Of a stretch of DNA of 64,000 nt, positions 36,582-44,689 are shown one piece after another. The stretch's first letter is position 1. The number at the start of each line of letters is the position of its first letter. Made by a program: the position numbers and the translations under genes. The DNA is taken from assembly GCF_014836945.1 (NCBI RefSeq), contig NZ_JACSPX010000001.1:514952-578951 (forward strand), given 5' to 3'. Origin of the DNA: Microbacterium commune (GTDB lineage: Bacteria; Actinomycetota; Actinomycetes; Actinomycetales; Microbacteriaceae). The notes under the pieces are model-generated. The model was given only the letters and a program-made list of their open reading frames with translations. It did not search any database and was not told the origin of the DNA.

Positions 36582-36685
36582 TCGCCGAATACGCCTGCCG
36601 AAAGCTCGTTGCGGCGCACGTTTCTGGAAACCGAATCCCGGCTTCGGGAGCGAGATAGCCGAAAACGATCGTTTGCGGCGGCCGC
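36582..36685. repeat. Island repeat C (right border)
   Basis: Same two boxes as repeat B at identical 76-bp spacing: GAATACGCCT (36587-36596) and palindrome AAACGATCGTTT (36663-36674). The last 27 bp (36659-36685) are the inverted copy of border A. Confidence 0.65.
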
Positions 36686-36963
36686 TCAAGAGACGCGAAC
36701 CACGCCCGCCCAGGCGGCGGAGGTCTCAAAAAAGCGCCTCGCGATCTCTGCCTCTTGGCGCAACCGATCGAGTGTGTCGCGGTACTCGGCGTCCTCGGTC
36801 ACGTCGTCCTGCGAGTGACCCCCCATGTGCTTTGCCCATATTTTGTTTCAAGGAGCTCGATGATGTCGTCGTAGAGCGCCGTGAACTCGCCCGAAGGTGC
36901 AAACACATGGAGTTCCGCGGCATCCGGCCCGACCTCGACTGACGTCCCGTGTAGCGTCGAGTG
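36686..36963 (-). pseudogene. Frameshifted small protein gene at a C6/G6 tract
   Basis: Two overlapping minus-strand frames read as one protein if one base is changed at the six-base C run 36819-36824. The first frame gives ELHVFAPSGEFTALYDDIIELL...GQSTWG, and the second continues with HSQDDVTEDAEYRDTLDRLR...RFFET to the stop at 36686. The second frame alone can start at ATG 36826 (46 aa). No family is recognised. It abuts repeat C. It could be a pseudogene, a phase-variable gene or a sequencing error. Confidence 0.4.
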
Positions 36964-36998
36964 TCAGAGTGTCGGCGAACAGCAGTCGGGGGTCGAGT

Positions 36999-37607
36999 AT
37001 GCGTCGGTCGCAGGCGTTGTATGTCGAGGTGCTCATCCGAGCCGATATTGAGACGATCTGGGCGCTGACGCAGGATCCCGACCTCCACCCGCGATGGGAC
37101 CTGCGCTTCAGCAGGATCGAGCCGACCGGCTCCGATTCGGCGGGCCGGTCGCGGTTCCGGTACGAACGGGCCCTGCCACTGCACGTGATCCGGGGCGAGG
37201 GCATCTCCCTCGGAGAGAAGACCCGCCGCGATGGCATCCGCACGTCAGCGCTCGCGTTCTCGACCGACGACCGCCTATCGCCGTTGCGCTGCGGTCGCGG
37301 GTATTGGCGCTACGTGCCGACGGCGGAGGGCGTGCGATTCATCACCGGATACGACTATCAGGCCGGCTGGGGCAGATTCGCCGATCTGGTGATGCGGCCG
37401 GTGATCCTCTGGATGACCGCATGGAGCTTCGACCGGCTGCGCATCTGGGCCGAGCGCGGCGAAGAACCGAATCGGTGGCCTCTGCTGTCAGTCGTGCGGT
37501 TCTGGCGTTCGGACAGACCCCGCGCCTCGCGGTGTCGCACCGTCCCACCACGTGACGGCGCGATGGCTGATGCTCCGCAGACGCTGCAGAGGGTGAGCGT
37601 CTCGTGA
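36999..37607 (+). CDS. SRPBCC-family protein
   Basis: 202 aa. The START/SRPBCC pattern is visible (ALYVEVLIRADIETIWALTQDPDLHPRWDLRFSRIEP at the N-terminus, a cavity-forming protein). It ends overlapping the DUF4166 gene (GTGA), so both are cotranslated. The start ATG 36999 has only a weak ribosome site. The ligand is unknown; the pair may act on a lipid or hydrophobic molecule. Confidence 0.75.
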   Translation: MRRSQALYVEVLIRADIETIWALTQDPDLHPRWDLRFSRIEPTGSDSAGRSRFRYERALPLHVIRGEGISLGEKTRRDGIRTSALAFSTDDRLSPLRCGRGYWRYVPTAEGVRFITGYDYQAGWGRFADLVMRPVILWMTAWSFDRLRIWAERGEEPNRWPLLSVVRFWRSDRPRASRCRTVPPRDGAMADAPQTLQRVSVS

Positions 37608-38287
37608 ACGGTACCCCGATGTTTCGGGCAGCGCTCGGAGACGAAGCATTCGCACGCCTGCATCCCATGATGCAGCGACGATTCGGGGTCTCGGTGGCGA
37701 ACGGCTACGGATGCGTCGGACGCGGGACCATGAGCCGCATCCGTAGAGGCCCATGGTGGACGGTTCCGTTTCTGCTGATCGGTCGGCTGCGTCACATCCT
37801 CGTCGCAGACACCGGCACGAACGTGCCGTTCGTCATCGAGAACTACCCGTACCTCGACCCGTACGGTCGAGAGACAGTGACGTTCGTTCGCGAGTATCGC
37901 GCGCGACGACGGCCGGCGCGGTTCGACGCGACGATGGTGCTCGACCCTGACCGCACGACGATCGTGGATTACCTCGGCACGCATCAGCACCTCGCCGTCG
38001 ATCTGCACCTCGAAGTCGACGAGAACGGTGGCCTCGTTCTACGATCGGATGAGCAGCGCTTCTACGAGGGGCCCATCGCGTTCCGGTTCCCGATGCTGTT
38101 CTCGGGTCGCGCGGAACTCCACGAGCGCTACGACGAGGCTGAGGGCGCCTTCCACATCTCGCTCGAGGTGCGAAACCGAATCTTCGGCTTCCTCTTCGGC
38201 TACGACGGCTGGTTCACGTGCGAGTTCCCGCCCGCGACCGATGCCCCGGACCGACTGAAGCCACGACGACACGAGCGTCGGCTCTGA
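37604..38287 (+). CDS. DUF4166 protein
   Basis: 227 aa. It matches the DUF4166 pattern (FRAALGDEAFARLHPMMQRRFG at the N-terminus; FPMLFSGRAELHERYDEAEGAFHISLEV in the C-terminal half). GTG start coupled to the SRPBCC gene. In other genomes DUF4166 is joined to oxidoreductases or SRPBCC proteins. The biochemical role is unknown. Confidence 0.8.
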   Translation: MNGTPMFRAALGDEAFARLHPMMQRRFGVSVANGYGCVGRGTMSRIRRGPWWTVPFLLIGRLRHILVADTGTNVPFVIENYPYLDPYGRETVTFVREYRARRRPARFDATMVLDPDRTTIVDYLGTHQHLAVDLHLEVDENGGLVLRSDEQRFYEGPIAFRFPMLFSGRAELHERYDEAEGAFHISLEVRNRIFGFLFGYDGWFTCEFPPATDAPDRLKPRRHERRL

Positions 38288-38444
38288 CGCATTCAGACGC
38301 CGGTCGTCACGGATTCGGCGGTATGACATTGACCTACGAAGTGAACGGATTCAAGCCGATCGCTGCAGCGCCGTGATCGCCGAGCGATGAACGAGCGGGC
38401 GCTTCGAAGACAGCCGCCGCATACCAGATCGGTACTCTGAGCCC

Positions 38445-38879
38445 ATGGGACGAACGACGAGAACTGTTTCGGCCGCACTCGGGACTGCCTCGGTGATCGC
38501 GCTCTCAGGGTGTGCGGGAATGGACAGCCTCATCTGGGGACAGGATGGGGCGGCCACGATCTCGACCACAGAGCAGCTGATAGAAGCAGCCGCAGAGGGC
38601 GACGCCAAGGGCTTCGTGTGCAACGAAGCAGATCCCGAACTCCGAGATCCCGCGGACTGGGAAGGACTCTCCGCTGAGGAACCCGAAAGGTTCGCCTCCG
38701 AGTACTGGGAACAGTTCGCAGCTCTCGATCCGCAGTGGAGCATCAACCTGTCGCTGCCCGAAGACCGCGTGGCCCCGGGCGTCGAATACCCGGGCGACGT
38801 GTTCTACCGCGACGCCGACGACGGTCTCTGTCTTGTGGCTGTCGCGTGGTGGACGGTGGAAGGGCAGCCGCCACCGTGA
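38445..38879 (+). CDS. Small lipoprotein of unknown function
   Basis: 144 aa. Signal peptide with lipobox IALSGC (Cys about 23) and an acidic mature part (ADPELRDPADWEGLSAEEPERF) containing two further Cys that could form a disulfide. TACTCT at 38433-38438 lies six bases before ATG, so the mRNA is probably leaderless. Ends near a strong terminator hairpin. Confidence 0.75.
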   Translation: MGRTTRTVSAALGTASVIALSGCAGMDSLIWGQDGAATISTTEQLIEAAAEGDAKGFVCNEADPELRDPADWEGLSAEEPERFASEYWEQFAALDPQWSINLSLPEDRVAPGVEYPGDVFYRDADDGLCLVAVAWWTVEGQPPP

Positions 38880-38920
38880 CAGGGCGGGCGGACTACAACG
38901 CGGGCAAAGAATCGTTCATC

Positions 38921-38952
38921 CTGGCGGCGGTCGAGAAGTCGACCGCCGCCAG
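38921..38952. terminator. Bidirectional terminator hairpin
   Basis: Perfect 14-bp stem (38921-38934 with 38939-38952) and GAAG tetraloop between the convergent lipoprotein and HNH genes. Confidence 0.8.
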
Positions 38953-38981
38953 CAGCGCTTCCGACCGGGACTGACGTCGGC

Positions 38982-40430
38982 TCATATCCGCAGCACGCCG
39001 TCGCGGCGGCGGCGACGCGCATGAAGGGTGGACAGTCTCGGCGTGCGCCACTTCTGCTCGGCGTCCCACCAGGCCGGTCCGCGGATCTGCGGGAGACCGC
39101 CGTTCATGCGGATCTCCCAGCCCGACTGGCCGAGCGATCGGTGATGCCACCAGCAGAGCGGCACGCCATTGTCGGTGTGCGTCGGGCCACCCCGGGCGTG
39201 CTCGACCACGTGGTGGATCTCGCACCAGGTCGCCGGGACATGGCATCCGGGAATCAGGCATTCCTGATCTCTGGCGACGATCGCCCGGCGCTGGTGAACG
39301 GTGAACACGCGGTCGGTGGTCGTGATCCCCACGATGCGGCCTTCGTCGAACAGCACGCGCTGCACGGCTCCGGTGCAGGCGGTGTGGGTCGCGACGTGCA
39401 GCGGAACAGCGGTCTCGGATCCGGGCAGGGTTGCCCAGCCGGTGCCTGCCGCCAGATCTGCGGCGTCGACGTGCACGACCAGAGTCGGGGCTGCACCGCC
39501 GAGCGAAGGCATCTCGCTGTGTCGGGCGGCGATGCCGAGAGCGGCGGCGAGCGCGTCGTGTCGCTTCTGCGCAGAGGTGCGCGGATCGATCACGTTGCGG
39601 GGGTCGGTGTTGAACTCGTCGTCGCTGGAGGGGTCGTCGTCGAAGGTGAAGCGGACCCCGGTGTCTGGAGCACCGCCGACCTTCGGGTTGTTGTAGGCGT
39701 CGTCAATGAGCTGGAACTGCGCAGCCAGCTCAGGGGTGAGGCCTCCCCGCACGGGGTGGAGACCGTCGCGCACCCGGCCGATCGTGAACCCTCGGCGCGC
39801 CTGCGCGCGCTGGTCTGACGGCTCGGCGCCGTCAGGGTCGAGGGCGATGGCGAGGGCGGACGCGAACTGCTTCAGCTCGTCCGCCGATGCTCGCGGCGCC
39901 TGCCCGCGATCATCGTGATCGGCATCGTCGTGGTCGCCGGGGAGGTCGTCACCGCGGGCGAACGCCGCGAGGTTGGCGTCGGCCCACATCCGCTGCTCGA
40001 CAGTGATTCGATCCCGCCCGCTCTCCAGCGGCGCGACAGACGCCAGCAGACCGGCGACGCCGACGGCACCGTCGAGCAGCGCCTCGCGCATAGCGGGCCA
40101 GCGGGCCGGCATCCGCTCCCCCGACACCAGATTCGTCTCACGCTGCACCGCCTCCGCCGCCCGGATGATCCGCGCCGCGGACGGCGCGTCGACCAGCACC
40201 GCCCGACGGAGCATCTCGTTCATGCCCCGGCATCCGAATCGATGGCCGAATTCGGTGTCGGCAGTCGCCACCGTCTCGACGATGCCCGCATCAGCCAGCC
40301 GCGATATCTCCCCGAGGCCCGCGAGCGCTTCCGCGCGCTCCGCATCCGACAGTCCCGCAAGCGCGTCGACCGACAGCAGATCGCGCAGGTCTGCGGCGAC
40401 CTGGGCGAGTGCATCGGCGGGGCTGTTCAT
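38982..40430 (-). CDS. DUF222/HNH endonuclease-like protein
   Basis: 482 aa. An N-terminal DUF222 (13E12-like) region and a C-terminal HNH motif with CLIPGCHVPATWCEIHHVVEHARGG...DNGVPLCWWHH, which has two Cys pairs and the catalytic His. The middle carries an acidic insert (GDHDDADHDDRGQ). Such genes occur in many copies in actinobacteria and may be mobile or anti-phage nucleases; activity is unproven. Start ATG 40430 has CAGAAT six bases before it (leaderless layout) and GGAGG too close to act normally; GTG 40463 is an alternative. Confidence 0.85.
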   Translation of the reverse strand: MNSPADALAQVAADLRDLLSVDALAGLSDAERAEALAGLGEISRLADAGIVETVATADTEFGHRFGCRGMNEMLRRAVLVDAPSAARIIRAAEAVQRETNLVSGERMPARWPAMREALLDGAVGVAGLLASVAPLESGRDRITVEQRMWADANLAAFARGDDLPGDHDDADHDDRGQAPRASADELKQFASALAIALDPDGAEPSDQRAQARRGFTIGRVRDGLHPVRGGLTPELAAQFQLIDDAYNNPKVGGAPDTGVRFTFDDDPSSDDEFNTDPRNVIDPRTSAQKRHDALAAALGIAARHSEMPSLGGAAPTLVVHVDAADLAAGTGWATLPGSETAVPLHVATHTACTGAVQRVLFDEGRIVGITTTDRVFTVHQRRAIVARDQECLIPGCHVPATWCEIHHVVEHARGGPTHTDNGVPLCWWHHRSLGQSGWEIRMNGGLPQIRGPAWWDAEQKWRTPRLSTLHARRRRRDGVLRI

Positions 40431-40487
40431 ACCTCCATTCTGACGAGGGCCACCGACATTCACCCCGTCGTTTTCCCCAGATCAGTT

Positions 40488-40506
40488 AAACTTTCCGAGA
40501 AAGTTT
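40488..40506. repeat. AAACTTTC-CGA-GAAAGTTT inverted repeat
   Basis: Perfect 8-bp arms with a 3-bp spacer, AT-rich against the surrounding GC. It lies in the 226-bp gap between the recQ stop and the HNH start, upstream of the HNH gene. Looks like a repressor operator. The rest of the gap holds only short, unsupported frames. Confidence 0.5.
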
Positions 40507-40656
40507 TCCGGAAGCTGAGGAGACTCCCTGAGACGAGCTTTCGCACACGAGACGTCGCGCTGAGCGGGCTGTCTCATACGGCCCGTCGCACCCGAAAGCG
40601 CCGGTCGCCCGGAAAGACGTCGCGCGGCTCGTCCATGACAGCGGACCACCGCGGGC

Positions 40657-42759
40657 TCAGCCGCGCAGCGCCAGCACGAACGGCAGCACCTCGCTCGCAC
40701 CGGCCCGGCGCAGCTCACGGGCCGCGACCGTGAGCGTCCAGCGGCTGTCGGCCTGGTCGTCGACGAGCAGCACCGGCCCGTCGGGCACGGCGAGGCCGTC
40801 GGCGCTGAAGCGCTCCCAGAGACCGGCGAGACGGAACACGCTGTTGCCGCCCGGCTCGCCGCTCGGCCCGCCGTTCGCGACGTCGAGAACTCCGATGTAC
40901 GGCAGCCGTCCGATGTCGGCGATCCCCCTGGCCAGTGAGTCGACGAGCCGCGGCTTCGATCGCGACGGCATCGCGACGACGGCCACAGGTCGCCGCTCCC
41001 AGCCCCACCCCGCCAGCACCCGTACGCACGCGTCGAGAATCTGAGGGGTCACCTCGACATCCGCGGCTCCGGCGGCGAAGATCTGCCGCAGCGTTACTCC
41101 CCAGCCGAGGTCGGTGAGTCTCGCCAAGGCGCGCCCTTCCCCCGCCTGCTCGCCGGCGGGAATGCGCCCCTTCACCGGCACGCCGACACGGTCGCCGCCG
41201 GTGGGCCACTGCTTGCGCGGCTCGATCGGCACTCCGACGCGATCGAGGGCTCCGGATGCGGCAGCTCCCGCATCCGACCCGATCTCGGTCGGAAACCACG
41301 GCCCCGCGCAGTTGTCGCAGCGACCGCAGGGCGCTGCTGTGGCGTCGTCGAGCGAGCGCTGCAGGAACTCCATGCGGCATCCGTCGGTCTGCTGATAGTC
41401 GAGCATGTGCTGCTGCTCGGCCCGACGTTCGGCGGCGATGCGCTCGTAGCGCTCGGCGTCGTACACCCACGGCTGACCGGTGGCGACCCAGCCGCCCTGC
41501 ACGCGACGCACCGCACCGTCGACGTCGAGCACTTTCAGCAGCAGCTCGAGCGGCGTGCGGCGGATGTCGACGATCGCCTCGAGCGCCGGCGTCGAGAGCG
41601 GCTGATCCCCCAGCGCCGCGATGACCCGCTCGGCGCGCTCGCGGTCGGGCATCGACGCGGTGGCGAAGTAGTGCCAGATGTCGCGATCCTCCACCCCCGG
41701 CAGCAGCAGCACGTCTGCGCTGTCGCTGGCGCGGCCGGCGCGGCCGACCTGCTGGTAGTACGCGACCGGTGACGACGGGGCGCCGAGGTGCACGACGAAG
41801 CCGAGGTCGGGCTTGTCGAACCCCATGCCCAGGGCGCTGGTCGCGACGAGCGCCTTGACCTCGTTGCGCTTGAGCATCCCCTCCGATTCCTCGCGCTCGT
41901 CGGCATCCGTCTGGCCCGTGTACGCACGCACCTCGTGGCCCTGCTCGCGCAGCAGCCGGGCGGTGTCGACCGCCGCCGACACCGTGAGCGCGTAGATGAT
42001 GCCCGAGCCGGGAAGATCGTTCAGATGGCTGAGCAGCCAGGCCAGCCGCTGCGCCGAGCCAGGCAGCTGCAGCACGCCGAGGCGGAGGGATGCCCGGGCC
42101 AGCGGCCCGCGGATGGTCAGAACGCCACTGTCCGCGCCGCCGAGCTGCTCCGCCACATCCGCGACCACCCGGCTGTTCGCGGTCGCGGTGGTAGCGAGCA
42201 CCGGCACCCCGGCTGGCATCTCGGCGATCAGCTCGCGCAATCGGCGATAGTCGGGACGGAAGTCGTGCCCCCAGTCGCTGATGCAGTGCGCCTCATCGAC
42301 GACGAGCATCCCGATCCGACGGATCAGCGCCGGCAGCTGGTTCTCTCGGAACGCCGGGTTGTTCAGCCGCTCCGGTGAGACGAGCAGCACGTCGACCTCG
42401 TCGCGGTCGAGTCGCCCGATGACGTCTGCCCACTCGTGCGCGTTGGTCGAGTTGATCGCGACGGCGCGCACACCGGCACGCTCGGCAGCGGCGATCTGAT
42501 CGCGCATGAGGGCTAGCAGCGGCGAGACGAGCACTGTCGGGCCAGCCCCCTGCCTGCGCAGCAGCAGCGTCGCGACGAAGTACACCGCTGATTTGCCCCA
42601 GCCGGTGCGCTGCACGACCAGCGCACGGCGGCGCCCGGCGACCAGCGCCTCGATCGCCTCGTACTGCCCGTCGTGGAAGATCGCGTCGGCGCGCCCGACC
42701 AGCTCCCGCAGCGCGGCGAGCGCGGCATCGCGGATCTCGGTCGAGGTCGAAGAGGTCAT
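40657..42759 (-). CDS. recQ: RecQ helicase with C-terminal phosphoribosyltransferase-like domain
   Basis: 700 aa. DNA helicase core: QRTGWGKSAVYF (Walker A), VVDEAHCISDWGHDFRPDY (DEAH box), TATANSRVVADV, QVGRAGRASDSAD (motif VI), then the RecQ zinc site (CRMEF...CGRCDNC). After about residue 530 the protein continues into a domain ending with VLLVDDQADSRWTLTVAARELRRAG, a PRPP-loop-like motif of phosphoribosyltransferases. It unwinds DNA in repair or recombination; the extra domain may sense nucleotides. ATG 42759 follows GGAGG; the larger open frame upstream is noise. Confidence 0.92.
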   Translation of the reverse strand: MTSSTSTEIRDAALAALRELVGRADAIFHDGQYEAIEALVAGRRRALVVQRTGWGKSAVYFVATLLLRRQGAGPTVLVSPLLALMRDQIAAAERAGVRAVAINSTNAHEWADVIGRLDRDEVDVLLVSPERLNNPAFRENQLPALIRRIGMLVVDEAHCISDWGHDFRPDYRRLRELIAEMPAGVPVLATTATANSRVVADVAEQLGGADSGVLTIRGPLARASLRLGVLQLPGSAQRLAWLLSHLNDLPGSGIIYALTVSAAVDTARLLREQGHEVRAYTGQTDADEREESEGMLKRNEVKALVATSALGMGFDKPDLGFVVHLGAPSSPVAYYQQVGRAGRASDSADVLLLPGVEDRDIWHYFATASMPDRERAERVIAALGDQPLSTPALEAIVDIRRTPLELLLKVLDVDGAVRRVQGGWVATGQPWVYDAERYERIAAERRAEQQHMLDYQQTDGCRMEFLQRSLDDATAAPCGRCDNCAGPWFPTEIGSDAGAAASGALDRVGVPIEPRKQWPTGGDRVGVPVKGRIPAGEQAGEGRALARLTDLGWGVTLRQIFAAGAADVEVTPQILDACVRVLAGWGWERRPVAVVAMPSRSKPRLVDSLARGIADIGRLPYIGVLDVANGGPSGEPGGNSVFRLAGLWERFSADGLAVPDGPVLLVDDQADSRWTLTVAARELRRAGASEVLPFVLALRG

Positions 42760-42777
42760 GTCCTCCACTCTGCCGCA

Positions 42778-42826
42778 CCCCACCGACACGAGCCGCCCCA
42801 CCGACACGTGCCCTCCCCACCGACAC
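42778..42826. repeat. Three direct copies of CCCCACCGACAC
   Basis: Copies at 42778, 42796 and 42815 (spacing 18 and 19 bp) in the divergent gap between recQ and the 42913 gene. Further CCGACA/CCGAGA variants follow. Possible cooperative binding site. Confidence 0.5.
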
Positions 42827-42912
42827 CACCGCGGTCCCGCCAACACTGCCGAGACGCGCCGAGACCCGCCGACACCAGCCTCGCTCGCGCCGCGGTCGCC
42901 TACCGTAGAGGC

Positions 42913-43332
42913 ATGATCAGCCGCGAACTGGCAGTCGCCCTGCGCGAGACGGGTCTCATCTGGCATCCGGCCAGCGGCGATCGCTTCGCCCTCGATCTGC
43001 CCGATGAGATCGAGCTGGAGGCCGAGGCCGACATCTTCACCGTCAGCGAGATGACGATCGAGGCGCGCGCGACCCCGTCGGGCACCGATCTGGCCTTCAA
43101 TGGCACCACCGAGTGGGCGCTCGACTCCGTGCAGCTGTCGGAGGCCGTCTGGCTTCCCCGCGAGGACCAGCTGCGCGAGCTGCTGCGCGGCACCTTCCGC
43201 ACGCTGCAGCGCCTGCCCGACGCGTTCGTCGTCGAGATCGAGATCACTGGGGAGCGGATGCGCTTCGAGCATCCCGAACCCGCCGAGGCCTACGGTCGAG
43301 CCCTGCTCGCCCTGCTGCGCCGCGCGCGCTGA
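42913..43332 (+). CDS. Conserved hypothetical protein
   Basis: 139 aa acidic soluble protein (begins [27 protein letters not shown]). No motif or signal peptide. TACCGT at 42901-42906, six bases before ATG, indicates a leaderless mRNA. In related genomes such proteins are sometimes labelled CpaE, for which I see no support (no ATPase motif). Confidence 0.7.
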   Translation: MISRELAVALRETGLIWHPASGDRFALDLPDEIELEAEADIFTVSEMTIEARATPSGTDLAFNGTTEWALDSVQLSEAVWLPREDQLRELLRGTFRTLQRLPDAFVVEIEITGERMRFEHPEPAEAYGRALLALLRRAR

Positions 43333-43368
43333 CACCCGTCTTGCCCGCCCGACTCCTGCGTGCGAGAA

Positions 43369-43390
43369 TTACCAAACGAACGGTCAGTAA
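43369..43390. promoter_or_regulatory. Operator-like site upstream of paaA
   Basis: 22-bp imperfect palindrome (arms TTAC/GTAA, core AACGAACGGTC), 16 bases before the paaA start. 17 of 22 positions match the site at 19876-19897. TetR-class (PaaR) operator inferred. Confidence 0.7.
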
Positions 43391-43406
43391 ACCGATGGAG
43401 TCGACG

Positions 43407-44402
43407 ATGACCAGCCCCGCAGACCTCTCCCTCGTGCACGACGCACCCTCAGACGAGGAGCACAGCTTCGACGAGCTCGTGGCGAACGAGCAGCGCATCG
43501 AGCCGCGCGACTGGATGCCCGACGCGTACCGCAAGACCCTGATCCGGCAGATCTCGCAGCACGCGCACTCCGAGATCATCGGGATGCAGCCCGAGGGCAA
43601 CTGGATCACCCGCGCACCCAGCCTGAAGCGCAAGGCCATCCTGATGGCGAAGGTGCAGGACGAGGCCGGCCACGGGCTCTACCTCTACTCCGCCGCGCAG
43701 ACCCTCGGCACCACGCGCGAGGAGATGATGCGCCAGCTCATCGACGGTAAGGCGAAGTACTCGTCGATCTTCAACTACCCCACCCCCACCTGGGCCGACA
43801 TGGGAGCGATCGGGTGGCTCGTCGACGGCGCCGCCATCGTCAACCAGGTGCCGCTGTGCCGCGCCTCGTACGGCCCGTACGCGCGGGCGATGGTGCGGAT
43901 CTGCAAAGAGGAGTCGTTCCACCAGCGGCAGGGCTTCGAGATCCTGCTCACGCTGATGCAGGGCACTGACGAGCAGCGCGAGATGGCGCAGGATGCCGTG
44001 AACCGGTGGTACTGGCCGAGCCTGGCCATGTTCGGCCCGCCCGACGACCAGTCGCCGAACTCCGCCCAGTCGATGAAGTGGAAGATCAAGCGCTTCTCGA
44101 ACGACGACCTGCGCCAGCGCTTCGTCGGGATGCTCGTGCCGCAGGCCGAGATCCTCGGGATCACCCTGCCCGATCCCGACCTGAAGTGGAACGACGAGAC
44201 CCAGCAGTACGACATGGGCGAGATCGACTGGGACGAGTTCTTCGAGGTGCTGAAGGGCAACGGCCCGTGCAACGCCGAGCGCCTCGAACGTCGCCGGACG
44301 GCGCACGAGGAGGGCGCGTGGGTGCGTGAGGCTGCGGCGGAGTACGCCCGGGTTTCGTCTCGCTCCGCTCGCTCGGCCACCGGAAGCGGGATGGCATCAT
44401 GA
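43407..44402 (+). CDS. paaA: Phenylacetyl-CoA epoxidase catalytic subunit PaaA
   Basis: 331 aa. Di-iron catalytic subunit of the phenylacetyl-CoA 1,2-epoxidase. Iron ligands are in [14 protein letters not shown] and [14 protein letters not shown] (ExxH motifs). Start 43407 follows GGAG; ATG 43395 is a second option. The last residues ([12 protein letters not shown]) are encoded by a dispersed-repeat-like sequence (44350-44381), so the C-terminus is probably longer than usual (E. coli PaaA is about 309 aa). Overlaps paaB by ATGA. Confidence 0.95.
   Translation: MTSPADLSLVHDAPSDEEHSFDELVANEQRIEPRDWMPDAYRKTLIRQISQHAHSEIIGMQPEGNWITRAPSLKRKAILMAKVQDEAGHGLYLYSAAQTLGTTREEMMRQLIDGKAKYSSIFNYPTPTWADMGAIGWLVDGAAIVNQVPLCRASYGPYARAMVRICKEESFHQRQGFEILLTLMQGTDEQREMAQDAVNRWYWPSLAMFGPPDDQSPNSAQSMKWKIKRFSNDDLRQRFVGMLVPQAEILGITLPDPDLKWNDETQQYDMGEIDWDEFFEVLKGNGPCNAERLERRRTAHEEGAWVREAAAEYARVSSRSARSATGSGMAS
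44350..44381. repeat. Dispersed-repeat-like element in the 3' end of paaA
   Basis: Contains GTTTCGTCTCGCTCCGCTCG, which is the reverse of the GAGCGAGCGCAGCGAGACGAAAC-type repeat common between genes in this family. A relative lies at 49625-49656. Here it is translated as the PaaA C-terminus. Confidence 0.55.
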
Positions 44403-44689
44403 CCGAGCAGACCGCCTGGCCCCTGTGGGAGGTGTTCGTGCGCGCCAACCGGGGACTCAGCCACGTGCACGTCGGATCGCTCGTGGCTCCGGATGCCGAG
44501 ATGGCCGTCCGCAATGCCCGCGACCTCTACACGCGCCGCGGTGAGGGAGTGTCGATCTGGGTGGTTCCGGCGGATGCCATCACCACCAGCGACCCGGACG
44601 CCAAAGACGCTTACTTCGAGACCTCCGAGGGCAAGAACTACCGGCACGCCGTGTACTACACGGCGTCCGAGGGGGTGCCGCACCTGTGA
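44399..44689 (+). CDS. paaB: Phenylacetyl-CoA epoxidase subunit PaaB
   Basis: 96 aa, within the usual size. Small subunit bridging the PaaAC heterodimers ([21 protein letters not shown] at the start, then [18 protein letters not shown]). Overlaps paaA and paaC by four bases each. Confidence 0.94.
   Translation: MTEQTAWPLWEVFVRANRGLSHVHVGSLVAPDAEMAVRNARDLYTRRGEGVSIWVVPADAITTSDPDAKDAYFETSEGKNYRHAVYYTASEGVPHL

Larger units (their letters stand above)
24935..36685. mobile_element. Heavy-metal resistance island framed by 27-bp inverted repeats
   Basis: 11.75 kb between a 27-bp sequence at 24935-24961 and its inverted copy at 36659-36685 (25 of 27 identical), both centred on AAACGATCGTTT. A third palindrome copy at 29147-29158 divides a Cd/Zn module from a Cu module. 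The content is wholly metal resistance, and it lies between the two phenylacetate operons. Gene remnants are found at the right border. No transposase, recombinase or direct target duplication is visible, so how it moved is unknown. Confidence 0.6.

Noticed and set aside
36561..36585. GGGTCGAATCCCCCC string resembling a tRNA T-arm/3' end, a possible attachment site
   Set aside because: The five-base T stem does not pair (CGAGG against CCCCC) and no upstream tRNA body is found, so no tRNA or att site is claimed.
42778..42826. Possible CRISPR array
   Set aside because: Only three 12-bp units with 6-7-bp gaps; too short for CRISPR and no cas genes are present.
42913..43332. Pilus assembly protein CpaE
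   Set aside because: A label seen for similar proteins, but there is no receiver or ATPase domain in 139 residues.
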